DNA of 64,000 nucleotides. Source: Limnoperna fortunei. Its lineage: Eukaryota > Mollusca > Bivalvia > Mytilida > Modiolidae. The position numbers and the translations under genes are program-made. Positions 49,047 to 58,943 of the stretch are shown piece by piece (the stretch's first letter is position 1; the number at the start of each line of letters is the position of its first letter). The DNA lies in NCBI GenBank assembly GCA_944474755.1, contig OX104113.1:66732074-66796073 (forward strand), given 5' to 3'. The notes under the pieces were generated by a model that worked only from the letters and a program-made list of their open reading frames with translations, searched no databases and was not told the DNA's origin.

Positions 49047-49460
49047 TTGATTAGATGTTTGCTTTACGTCCACTGAGAAGTATTTTAGCTATGATCAGGA
49101 TGAGAACAAGTTAACGAACAATAAATCCACGGAAAAGGGTGTGAGATCGGAAATAGTAAACACAACTTTGACTGCCAATGGAAAAGTATGGAGTATTGGG
49201 TAGGGGCGGAAAATTTAGCCTTTTTGTAGCAGCTACATTGAGCCTACTCTTTTTAGAAATCTACAAAATGGGTCAAGGAGCGTGCAGGGAACATGGTACT
49301 CTCCTAACAGGTCATTAATAACGGTCCGAGGCCAGGCTTTCCGCATTATGACCTGACAACCCCCAACGGGAGGTTTTCCCTTATCCGCCAACCGAGGCGC
49401 GCTGGGCTGCTCTGTGGGTCGAGCACTGGAAACCCTCCCAGTATTGTCCCAGTGTGGCAA
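49047..49460 (-). repeat. Dispersed repeat R1, near full length
   Basis: Best-preserved reverse copy. From 49460 down: head (GGTTTCCAGTGCTCGACCCA, CAGAGCAGCCCAGCGCGCCT), GTTGGCGGATAAGGGAAAAC, GTCATAATGCGGAAAGCCTG, GTAGCTGCTACAAAAAGGCT, CCGCCCCTACCCAATACTCC, CATACTTTTCCATTGGCAGT, and the tail with GTTCTCATCCTGATCATAGC and GGACGTAAAGCAAACATCTA. The 75-codon minus frame here is explained by the repeat. Confidence 0.85.
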
Positions 49461-49464
49461 GAAT

Positions 49465-50780
49465 GGCTACGGGCTGTAAATTATGGTTAACCTATTGTAT
49501 AGTTTTTATGTATTAAAGTAATAAAATAAACCAGAACCCGTATTATTTAAAATTCATGTTTTTAGTCATGTAATTTACTCCAGAAAACGTATACCAATGT
49601 AATTAATCCGACAACAGATTGTTATCTATTAAATGTTTTATATGCTATAATTAGAAAAATTCTTTAGTGATACATGTATTCATATGTGTCGTTTTAATTA
49701 ACTGAATTGAATTTTTGCGGCATGTTGTTCTTATATACATGCTAATTAACGTTAACGACACGATGATACTATTCGAAACGTTTTGTTGTGATGACATTAT
49801 TTGTTATTTGAGAAATGGACGAATTATTGTATTATGAAATAGTAATCATATAAGTTTCATATAACAGAGTGATCACTGTTGGTTTACTCCTCTGCGCATT
49901 AACAGTGCGGTCGAATTCAAAAGAACAGTTTAGAAGTTTTCTCTTGTTAAAACAATCTATTTAGATAAGTTAGAAAGATATAAAAAAAGATAATTTAAGT
50001 AAAATTTCTTTGAAAGTCTTTTATAGAGCCTTTGAATATATAAAAATAAGACCACTTCCCTTTCTGTTTAAATGCCATTTTTATGGTATTCCCGAAAAAT
50101 TGAATATTATAATAACCAAATAGCCGTTGCACATCAATCCTTCCTAAATAAAAATATTTTGCCGACTTTGGAAGGGTTAAGTTCTGGTTCAGGGTAGGAA
50201 AAATGTGAAAATATGTCCTATATGAAAAGTTACGGAGGAGTAGGGCATAAAAAGGTTCACATGTTACCCCTCGTTATGAATAGCATTTTTAAATACAAGA
50301 AATAAAAGTAGAACAATGATGAGTATTTTTTTCAACTGTATAACTGGTGCACATTATAGTTTTCTAATACAGATACTGTGCAGATGGTTTTGAATTGAAT
50401 TGAATTGTGGGTAAAAATGAAAATTTGTCAGCCTTTTTACAAGCCATCTTTCATTAAAAAGTCTAACTTACTAAAAACTAAATAGCTGGTCTCATTTATG
50501 CTTCCTAACGAAACAAAGAAAGTTTGGGACCATTTATATATTTAAATATATGGGTTACAATTAAAAAGATAATGTGAAATTTATTGTTACGGTTGAGAAG
50601 TTGGGAATAAGTTTTGGATAGCAAAAAGGGACAATATTACTTCATTTTACAGCTGATATCACACATGAGCGTTATCACTCGTCAATGGAATCGCTTGATT
50701 TGGCAAATAATATATGGCTATTGCAAGATCTGTTTGTCGTATAAAGTTGATGTTCCAAGGAAAAAACTTGAAGTTAAAAT
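49465..50780. other. Mostly unassigned; weak unit-E-like tail at 49560-49810
   Basis: Fragments such as AATCCGACAACAGATTGTTA and GACACGATGATACTATTCGA recall the tail of the 33-42 kb duplicated units. The rest is unidentified. Confidence 0.35.
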
Positions 50781-50787
50781 CGTTTAA

Positions 50788-50912
50788 CAGTCAGTTACAG
50801 GGGATACAGATTATAAATAGAGGATATTTAACCATTCTCGAATCGGGGCAATGATAACCCTTATTCTATATTTTTATGCAGTCCACATATATCCGTATCC
50901 CCTAACTGACTG
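50788..50912. repeat. Short inverted-repeat element (~125 bp)
   Basis: CAGTCAGTTACAGGGGATAC (50788-50807) pairs with GTATCCCCTAACTGACTG (50895-50912), with a 2-nt indel. A small MITE-like foldback with no coding content. Confidence 0.7.
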
Positions 50913-50914
50913 CA

Positions 50915-51640
50915 TTAGTTAAATGGTCTTTATAAGTTTTTTGTACTTAAATGTATTGCATTTACTAAAACATTATAAAAAATTAATTAAAATTACCTAC
51001 TTTCACTTGACGTTTGTTCTGAGTGTCTTTATCTCAATTAGTCTGAATCCAGCTTGACTTTTTACCAACTCGACCCTGCCTCAGTTAATGTAGAAAACTG
51101 ATATGTAATCAGCAGCCTCTGTTGACCAGCCTACATTTGTCTAAAAGGTCTGATTCGGTCTTAACTCTATCAAAGCCAGTCTGATTCGAACTGTCAATAT
51201 AAAAATTAAGTTGTGGAAAATTATACACTATGTCTTGACTCTGCATACAGAGTTAAATTATATTAAGTACCTCTATTTCATGGTAAGTTTTTTGTGTTAT
51301 CTGTAATACTTTAAATATTATTTAAACTACGTATAATGGAAATAATTCGCCATTTTGTCAGATGGTACAGTTCGGTACGAAAACTAACCTTTCGCACTTA
51401 AGATTTCATTTGCTATTATGTCGGATGATGCTAACATTTAATTTAAATTTTAACATTTAATACGTAAGGATGTAAATCATAGGGAAATACTGTTAATATT
51501 GTTTTCTCTATTTTTTTAATATGTGGACCAAGAAAAGTGGACACAAACTTTGATTAAAACTATTTGCCCAAATTAAATCGTTAAACTAATTTGCATCCGC
51601 CTCTTCTGTCAATAGAAAAATGAACACGTACTTTTTTTAT
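50915..51640. other. Upstream region of the small acidic secreted-protein gene
   Basis: AT-rich, no repeat family recognised. It may contain further regulatory sequence for the gene at 51.76 kb. Confidence 0.35.
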
Positions 51641-51644
51641 TACA

Positions 51645-51682
51645 AAAGAATCAGCCACCTGTTGCCGCTGATATAAATATAT
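51645..51682 (+). promoter_or_regulatory. Promoter block shared with the 58.9-kb gene, plus TATA box
   Basis: AATCAGCCACCTGTTGCCGC at 51649 is nearly identical to AATCAGACACCTGTTACCGC at 58838 upstream of the second gene. It is directly followed by GATATAAATATA (TATA-type element, about 51670-51680), about 90 bp before the ATG. CACCTG is an E-box type hexamer. The conservation between otherwise dissimilar upstream regions supports a regulatory role. Confidence 0.7.
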
Positions 51683-51762
51683 TTGATTCAGATGAAAAGC
51701 CGGACTATTACATCACTAAGTATCCAGACACAGACACGGCATATACTAGTAATTTAGAAAAG

Positions 51763-53406
51763 ATGATGAAGCTTTTGGTTGTACTTTTCGCCTTGGTTGC
51801 ATGTTCTTTGGTTTCAGGCAAGTTGTTTTTAAGCTTATAAGGTTAGATAGAATTCTATATTTCATTAAAACATTTACGTGCCATTAGTTGCAATAGACAC
51901 TTTAATTAATTATCTGAAATATTAACGATTGAGTACTTGTTTAATCTATGCCATGTTTCTTAGAATTATACAGCGTTCAATTCCAACTCAAGAATGTTTG
52001 CTGGAAGAAAACATTTTGTTCAATGTATCATGATTAAATTTGCCATTGATAAACCTTGTCAATTGAAGCAAAAATGTCACATTTTTAATTAGAGCAGCAC
52101 AATTATAAACATAACATGTTGAACAATTTTGTGATGTTTGACAGCAAGCGAGCAATCACTGCAACAAATTGAAATGTTTTAGCATGGTTAAGAATAGAAA
52201 AAATTACCAACATATTTACCAAAATGTGTATAGCTGCTACCATGTACAAATTCTTGTCGTCGTCCTGGACAAATAAATAGTTATAGTTGTTTGTGAAGGA
52301 GAAACAAAGAACTAAGATTCATTTAATCTATTTTAATTTTAGGAGATGATTCACCAGCAGAACAGCTTACAACCATATTTCCACCACGCGAAGCAGAAGG
52401 AAACAATGTATTAGGTAATTATTTCTCGTTATTTTCCTTCAATGGCTTTGTACTAACCGTCTGACTAGTTAACGTTTAATTGCATGACCTCCCTCTTTTC
52501 CGTATAAAATAATGCTTAAAAATATTCTAATATACGTCATTTACCCATCAAACAATATAATACCAATTTGTTTCGCTAAATAGCTGCTATTTACACCACG
52601 TGATTTACACGTGGGGGTAGACATTTGCAAAAATGCCCAACCTATGTGTAAATTAACACACTTAATTATTGCTATTCATTATTTAACTGATTGATAACGA
52701 TCATGAACAAATAATTCAGTATTAGAACAAAAATTAAAGCTTATTTGGCACTACTTTCGAGTACTAGTATTGTAGTACAAGATTTTATTTGGACCAAATT
52801 TTCTCTTCATGTATACATAATTTCTTCCGTAAATCCACTCGCGCAAAATCATAAAATTTCTATCACTCGTGAAAGATCAACCGGTCTTTCCCCTATAATG
52901 TATTCAAGAACCTATTAATCTGCTATTAGAACTATTCTTTGTAACGTAAGAGCGTTTATTAAACTACATTGCATAATAAATATAAACACATTTTAAAAAA
53001 CGCCGCTTTGTTAATATTAATAGAAAGATTGCGACCAGAAGAATTATTCTGTTTTTAACGGACAAAAAATATTACAACATAGTCAGTGACATAAAGGCAA
53101 AACCCGTTTTGTCTATTACTGTACTTCGTTTCCCCGTTTCTTGTCTTTTGTGGTACGTACAGCTAAAAATACATAGATCCCGATCTTGCATCAATATTTA
53201 CAAGAAACAGAAACAAGCCGTTTTCATATCAATAATATAATTATAATAATCATTGTTTTACAGCAGAAGTAAACGACGATCAAAAGGCTGTGGAACTACC
53301 GGTACAACCAGAGGTCAATGTCGACAACAACGGTGGAGCAGATAACGGACCGGAACCAGTAGCCTTGGGTATTGAAGAAACTCCTGCTCCTGCCGTAGGA
53401 CCATGA
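51763..53406 (+). CDS. Small acidic secreted protein, three exons, 89 aa
   Basis: Exons 51763-51817, 52343-52414 and 53264-53406, both introns phase 1. The signal peptide is MMKLLVVLFALVACSLVSG, with likely cleavage near residue 19. The mature part of about 70 residues starts DDSPAEQLTTIFPPREAEGN, has no Cys and about 15 Asp/Glu against 2 basic residues, and ends with a Pro/Ala-rich TPAPAVGP. Intron 1 uses a GC donor (G/GCAAGT) and intron 2 a GT donor (GTAATT). Acceptors are TTTTAG and TTTACAG. A TATA element lies 90 bp upstream and a poly(A) signal follows the stop. Exon 1 is homologous in length, phase and sequence to that of the 58.9-kb gene. Family and function are unknown. The gene model is inferred from splice signals without transcript data. 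Confidence 0.8.
52845..52920 (+). repeat. Half copy of the 1.53-kb hairpin family, in intron 2
   Basis: ATAAAATTTCTATCACTCGT, GAAAGATCAACCGGTCT and the later ACCTATTAATCT match 1605-1675. It lies in intron 2 of the small acidic protein gene. Confidence 0.75.
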
Positions 53407-53414
53407 ACAATCTA

Positions 53415-53420
53415 AATAAA
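53415..53420 (+). terminator. Poly(A) signal AATAAA
   Basis: AATAAA lies 9 bp after the TGA stop of the small acidic protein gene, giving a very short 3' UTR. Confidence 0.7.
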
Positions 53421-53429
53421 ATGTTGCTT

Positions 53430-54250
53430 TAAAATGAAAATGTTTATAAATACATTTATTATCTATTATTTGCACTAAAGCACTATAAAAGATCATAAAA
53501 AGAAGGACATGTGCATAAAAATAATGCTACTTGTATGTGTAGTTTTTTCTTCGCTGTTGGGTTTTACTGATCTAATTTAAAGCTTCTATTATCCATCAAA
53601 CTGCTCCGTTTGGCTGTCAGTTGTTATAAATTCTTACTGGGTCTACAAAACATTCGCATCATGCGATAAAACTATTTATGGAAAATAACACGTAAAATAA
53701 AATATAACTGGAATCCAGTCAATATAGAATTTGAGAAAATGTTAAGTTCTTCTTATCTTGACACTGTACTGAATTAAAAATCCGAGTTCTTTACATAACA
53801 CCTAGACTACAAAAAAACATATCTACAATAATTCTATTCATGCTGTAATTTATTTATATTAAGTGCTTTGATTGGATAAAAACACTTAAATGGCGTCTTC
53901 TCTGATAATTTATATATCGATATTTCCTCTGAGCGGACTACTTTCAGTATCCAATGTAAACTAGATGGCGTCCTCCTATCGCATCGTCAAGGAGAGGGGA
54001 CCATGTTTTCTCTGCCCCAATTATTTCCAATTAAATCGATTGAAATTTCAAATAAAATATAATATAAATACAATTTAGTGTTTCATTTAGTTTTTTTTCC
54101 TATCAATATCTACAGAACCGCGATTCATTTGGTACTATGTTTTGCATACCCCTACGCTTTCCGGCCTAGGTACGTTTTGTGGTCTAGATTAGTTTTTGTA
54201 ACTGTTTTTGCTGTTTTTAAAATCGCAACGATTATTTCACAGAATTATAA
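53430..54250. other. Unassigned
   Basis: Downstream of the small secreted-protein gene; AT-rich with no feature recognised. Confidence 0.35.
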
Positions 54251-54253
54251 GGC

Positions 54254-54400
54254 TTAAACACTGGGTTTTAGGAAATTATTAATGTGTAAACTCCGGCGAC
54301 TCCCTCACAAACTTGACATAAAGTCCTTCGGACTTTATTTAGTTTGTGAGTGAGTCGCCAGAGTTTACGCATTGATAATTTCCTAAAACCCAGTGTTTAA
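54254..54400. repeat. ~147-bp palindrome with TTCG loop
   Basis: The arms 54254-54326 and 54331-54400 are complementary with a few mismatches. The tip is AAAGTCC-TTCG-GGACTTT-like, and the outer ends read TTAAACACTGGGTTTTAGGA and its complement. A foldback or MITE-like unit without coding content. Confidence 0.9.
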
Positions 54401-54409
54401 TCCTAAAAT

Positions 54410-54995
54410 GTACGGCAATACCACGGATGAAACAAATTTCTACTTTGTCGTCTTCTACCAGATACCAAATGTGTTTGTCACTTACTAGTAAATTTCTATC
54501 TATGCATCAACGATACAATAATTTTCGATTGATTGATCGCGCATAACGTCGCGTAACCAATATTGACCTATATTCGTCACGAGGAAAAACAAATCGGGAC
54601 AAAAAATACATCGAGATATAACTAAAATTGTCTTTTTCATCGACTAAAAAGGAATGTCATTTAATATCTTAGGATATGTACATAATAAAAATAACAATTA
54701 TACTACAAAACTTGAAATAATAATACAATTTGCATGTTATTAAATTGTACAATTGAAACTCAATAATACAAATGAAACGAACTTACAACTAAGCCATTAC
54801 ATGTTTTATTTATGATATTATTTTGTATGAGGGTTAGGGACTGGGATAATGCGCGGTTGAGCAGAGCAGTTCCCCTGTCGCGCGCCGAATATCAAATAAA
54901 AACCTACATTTTCCCAAAACAAATTGTTTTTATATTGTAAATGACAAATAAAATTAATGATATTTTCTACACTTATTATTCTGTTATAAGGAAAT
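54410..54995. other. Unassigned
   Basis: Nothing recognised. Confidence 0.35.
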
Positions 54996-54997
54996 TG

Positions 54998-55250
54998 TTT
55001 GTTAGAATGGTGTTAAACGAAACTTTTATCAATTTTCTCAGCTATATCATGGCGTCCAGTTTTTATTTGGGGGGGGGGGGGGAGCCGGAGTACCCGAAAA
55101 AAACCCCGGACCTTCGGTAGGTAAAACTGGCAATCTTTGTCAATTAAGATTGGAGTCGAGTGTATCCTGCCTGAGATAAGACTCGAACCCTCAATCTCAG
55201 TGTTGATGACAGACCTCGTGAAACTACCTGAACTACTCTGCCACCTCATA
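54998..55250 (-). mobile_element. Diverged full-length tRNA-derived SINE
   Basis: ATGGTGTTAAACGAAACTTT, CAGCTATATCATGGCGTCCA, a run of about 12 G, GGAGCCGGAGTACCCG, CAATTAAGATTGGAGTCGAG, the B-box complement (AAGACTCGAACCCTC) and a decayed head (CTACCTGAACTACTCTGCCA). Older than the 18.3- and 28.4-kb copies. Confidence 0.8.
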
Positions 55251-55259
55251 AACATTCTT

Positions 55260-55960
55260 CATTTTTTAGTTTACCCAAAATTTGTTGATAATGTGGTTTC
55301 AAATGAATATGTTTTTTCTATTATTTTCAAACTAAGAATAATACATAATTAGCACGCATATATATTTTTCATTTTTTACGATATTCTCATGACACTACTG
55401 TTCGAATTTGAATTAGTCACTCTTAGTCGGTTATATTTTTAGAAGCGATTAACGTTTAAATACTAGATATAATCTTAAAAGGGGATAGTTCAAGGATACC
55501 AATATTTGTTTACATTGGAACAACGAGTAAAGAGAAAACATATATCATAATATTGCTGAAATTTAAAATAGGCATAAACAATACTATTTTCAAGAAACAG
55601 GAATATACATAAAACTGCTCCTTGGGATGGACTAAAGGTCAAATTTGTGTGTTGTTTGATGAAAAATAAATATATCTTAGCTAATTAAATTTAGTAATTG
55701 TCTCCATCTTGGTTGATATGTAGTATCTGAAGAATTATTAGTACTAGTATTATTAATATTATTAGTATATATATGTAGGACTTGTAATCCATTATATTTC
55801 ATCAAATGCTTAATTCCAATTTTTTTCCAAAGTTCTTTCTTTCCAATTAGCCCAAAAAGTAGAACCAAAACAAGAAAAAAGCAAAAAGAAATAAAATTAC
55901 AAAGAAAGATACCATTTTATGGGAACTACAACGAGTTGCAAATGTCATTTATTGTATTGT
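55260..55960. other. Unassigned AT-rich DNA
   Basis: Nothing recognised. Confidence 0.35.
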
Positions 55961-56354
55961 CATTCTAAGTGCGATGGGTACGCTAAAGTGCGATGGTCAC
56001 GCTAAAGTGCGATGGATAAAATAGATGTCGCGCTCAAATGTAAAATGTAAGCTAAACTGGGATGGAAAATATCATGTTAGACACTAAAGTAAGATAGAAA
56101 AAAAATGTATTATATAAAATCAATGTCTAATATTAAAAAATAATTTAATAAGTTTTATTGATTAACAAACGCATACATAAGAAAACATAAATAAGAAAAT
56201 GTATATGTTAATTTGTCTGAAAATATAAATATTAGTGGCTCTTTTGCTTTGTTTTGAAGCCAACAATATGAACGAGAATTAGCACCAAATTGTTACGTGA
56301 CGGAATTATGACGTTTACCTGTAAATGTTGCAAACGTTTACCAACATGTAGATT

Positions 56355-56511
56355 GGTTTCCGACGTAATATTCAGTTAGTCTGGTTCCCGGTCTATCATC
56401 TTTCGTTATATTTGTATATTCCGAAGGCATACTGAATATTACGTCGGGAACCAACCTAATATTTAGTATGCCATGGGCATATACGAAAGATGATCGACCG
56501 GGAACCAGACT
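56355..56511. repeat. Multi-armed palindrome
   Basis: AGTCTGGTTCCCGGTCTATC through CCGAAGGCATACT (56378-56440) pairs with 56459-56511, which ends GATCGACCGGGAACCAGACT. A second pairing joins GGTTTCCGACGTAATATTCA (56355) to ACTGAATATTACGTCGGGAA (56431). The two pairings compete, so alternative folds are possible. Confidence 0.85.
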
Positions 56512-56898
56512 AATCAACATGGATATAAAGCGAGAGGAGAATATAACAGACGGCGGTGGTTATTTGCTGGAAGAGAAGAAGGCAAAGAGGGAGACAAATG
56601 ACCTAAATCATTTGGCCGTGATGGAAGACGTTTTTATACTCCCTTTTGTGGCACTTGTTTCCATTTGCCAGCTCGAAACAGTGAAGTGCAGCATAGGGAC
56701 AAGGACAACAAAGAAGGAGTTAAGTTTGCAAAAGGGAGAAACAAGTGTACTAAAATATATCAGCTTTTCATTATGACAAGTAAACAAATGCGTTGTATTA
56801 TAGAACTACAACAGTTGTGGAGCCACATAGAAAGGGCTTAAGAAAAGAAGAAATGATTTGTCAGATAGACAAAATTATATATATATAGCCGTTTTGGT

Positions 56899-57110
56899 GG
56901 ATATTTGAAACACAAAACATCGAAAGAACTAGCCGTTGTTTTAGTGAAGTTTATATATCTGTTTAGCCCTCCACGTATTCTTCAAACAGACAACGGGAAA
57001 GAGTTTAATAATAATGACTTATCAGCTGTAATGTAAGAGTTTAAGACGAGACTTATAAATGGGTGTCCGTCATGATTATCCACAATCACAAGGTAATCTA
57101 AATAAATGAA
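56899..57110 (+). pseudogene. Retroviral-type (rve) integrase fragment
   Basis: A 45-codon frame from 56899 reads GYLKHKTSKELAVVLVKFIY, then FSPPRILQTDNGKEFNNN, which carries the second catalytic Asp in the (Q)TDNG(K)EF motif of rve integrase cores. A stop follows at 57034. Farther on, another frame has RHDYPQSQGN (about 57070-57100), matching the HPQSQG region just before the catalytic Glu, but Glu itself is not preserved. This arrangement is typical of KRBA2-like/Ginger or Ty3-type integrases. Frameshifted and truncated, hence dead. The open frame 56468-56776 upstream may be a decayed N-terminal part. Confidence 0.7.
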
Positions 57111-57569
57111 GAAAAGTTGCGTAAATAAATGAAAATTTATTTGTTTATAAACTAAAAAAAGGAGAGAATCTCCCGAGCAGTTTCCACGTGGAGAGCCTTG
57201 ATTGTTTTTCTTCTTATATTAAACAATCTATTGTATCAAATTTACAAAAATTATCCTAAATTTTGTAACTTGTATAATTTTTTAAATCAGTTTTAACAAC
57301 TTGAAAATTTTTTATCCCTCGACCGGTATATTTCAACAATACCCCTTCTAGACATGATACAACGGATATTAATAAATTTCCCCTCTCATGTTTTATAAAT
57401 TTAATATAACTGTACAATAAAGAAACTGTTTATTTCTTTCATTCTATAACTAGTACAACAACGGAGTCAATAGGTCAATCGAGGTATTGGTAAACATGGG
57501 ACCATTGCACTTTAGCGTGTTGTACACGTGCACCATGACACTTAGCGCATCTATGCCATCGCACTTTAT

Positions 57570-58540
57570 ATATATATATTAATATTCGTTTGTTGGTATG
57601 GTGTTTCTATGGTTACAATTTTAGTTAGGTACGTGTTATTAGAGATACCGGTCAATTCAAATCAGTTCATGCTATTTGTAAGTAGAGTCTTGGTCTTATA
57701 ATATAATTTTATAGCCCTTTTCGCTATATATTTTTAAAAATATGAAACCCCAAACAAAAACGCCACATCATACATTTTTGTTCATAACATATTTTTTCCA
57801 AATACTTCCAGTCAAAGATTTCGTTAGTTTTAATACAGTTGTACTTAATCTTCATTTATACACCAAAGAATTTTGAAAAGAAATCGAAAGTTGTATATAT
57901 GTGTAGATTTTAAATGAAAAGTATAATATCGGAATAAATCAGAAAACAAACAAAGAATCGTATGTCCATTTTAGGATTGCTAAGCTAAGAATGAGTGAAC
58001 GTTAAGGAACTTCAGTTGTATGCAATTTTTAGTTGACCCTAAACCCCAATCAAAAATTTGTGACCAATCTTTATTCCTACGTACATTAAATCCATCTGAG
58101 CAGTCATTAATTTAAAGCACTACATCAATAATAATAATAAGTTCCATATTCAGTGAAATATTAAAATGTTTATTTTTGTTACAATTAGTCCTACAGTTTG
58201 TAAAATAACTTTTTATAATGAGTATCAAGTACAACATAAACTCAAGCTCATGAACATTTGTGACATGTATAATTGTTTGAAGTAGACACCTATCGGATGA
58301 ATCGGGAATTTTGGTTCTAATAAACAAGACTTTAAATAGATAGACAACGATGGTGACGGCCGATTATCTATTGGTCAACATCGTATAAATTAAAATGTAC
58401 TCATTGCCATTGTATACAAAAGGATGATTGAATCAACGTAAAAAAATATTATTATATAAATTAAACTGTACTCATTTTGCCATAAAGTCGAATTTTGATT
58501 ATTTTTTTTCTAATTATTTTTATGGTAACACGATAAACAA
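57570..58540. other. Unassigned AT-rich DNA
   Basis: Nothing recognised between the TIR element and the duplicated promoter block. Confidence 0.35.
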
Positions 58541-58544
58541 TTAA

Positions 58545-58880
58545 TTAAAACTATTAACCGTATTTATTTCTAATTGAAATCATTGAAACAATTTCACATC
58601 TGACTCCTCTATGACAAGTTGTCATTGTATTTCTAAACCTGTTACCCTGTGAAGCTGCATAAAAAACTCATAAAAAATAAAAAGACGGATCAAATTTCAA
58701 GCCGGTTCTATTTTGAGCAGCGGTATTGATGAATTTCAATAACAGATATAATCTTAACACTATTAATTCCTAATTGAAATTATAAAGTCAATTATACATG
58801 CGACATCTATTTGACCAGTTGTTATTGTACGCCAAAAAATCAGACACCTGTTACCGCTGTCGTTGCTGAATAAAAAACCG
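58545..58880 (+). promoter_or_regulatory. Tandemly duplicated promoter region (~200-bp period)
   Basis: 58545-58672 and 58750-58880 share, in order, CTAATTGAAAT, a CATCT...GAC(A/C)AGTTGT(C/T)ATTGTA block, ACCTGTTACC(G)CTG and a GCTG(C/A)ATAAAAAAC TATA-like end. The downstream copy lies about 75 bp before the ATG of the 58.9-kb gene. Its AATCAGACACCTGTTACCGC block (58838) is the one shared with the 51.6-kb gene. The upstream copy may be a relic of a lost neighbouring gene or exon 1. Confidence 0.65.
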
Positions 58881-58943
58881 TCACGGTTAGCATGACCAAC
58901 AGATACAAAAAGACTTACGACTCATACCACCCTACGAGAGAAC

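Larger units (their letters stand above)
55967..57567 (+). mobile_element. Candidate TIR element carrying an integrase remnant, ~1.6 kb
   Basis: The left end has repeated ACGCTAAAGTGCGATGG units (55967-56023, with degenerate copies to about 56095). The right end has the inverted motif (CATTGCACTTTAGCGTG at 57505 and GCCATCGCACTTTATA at 57555). Inside lie a complex palindrome (56355-56511) and an integrase-type fragment (56899-57110). DNA transposons with retroviral-type integrases (Ginger-like) have terminal inverted repeats, so this could be a deletion derivative. Exact ends and target duplication are not resolved. Confidence 0.5.

Noticed and set aside
48400..51600. Further exons upstream of the small acidic secreted gene
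   Set aside because: The conserved promoter block and TATA element lie directly before the signal-peptide exon, and I saw no coding frame with splice sites upstream.
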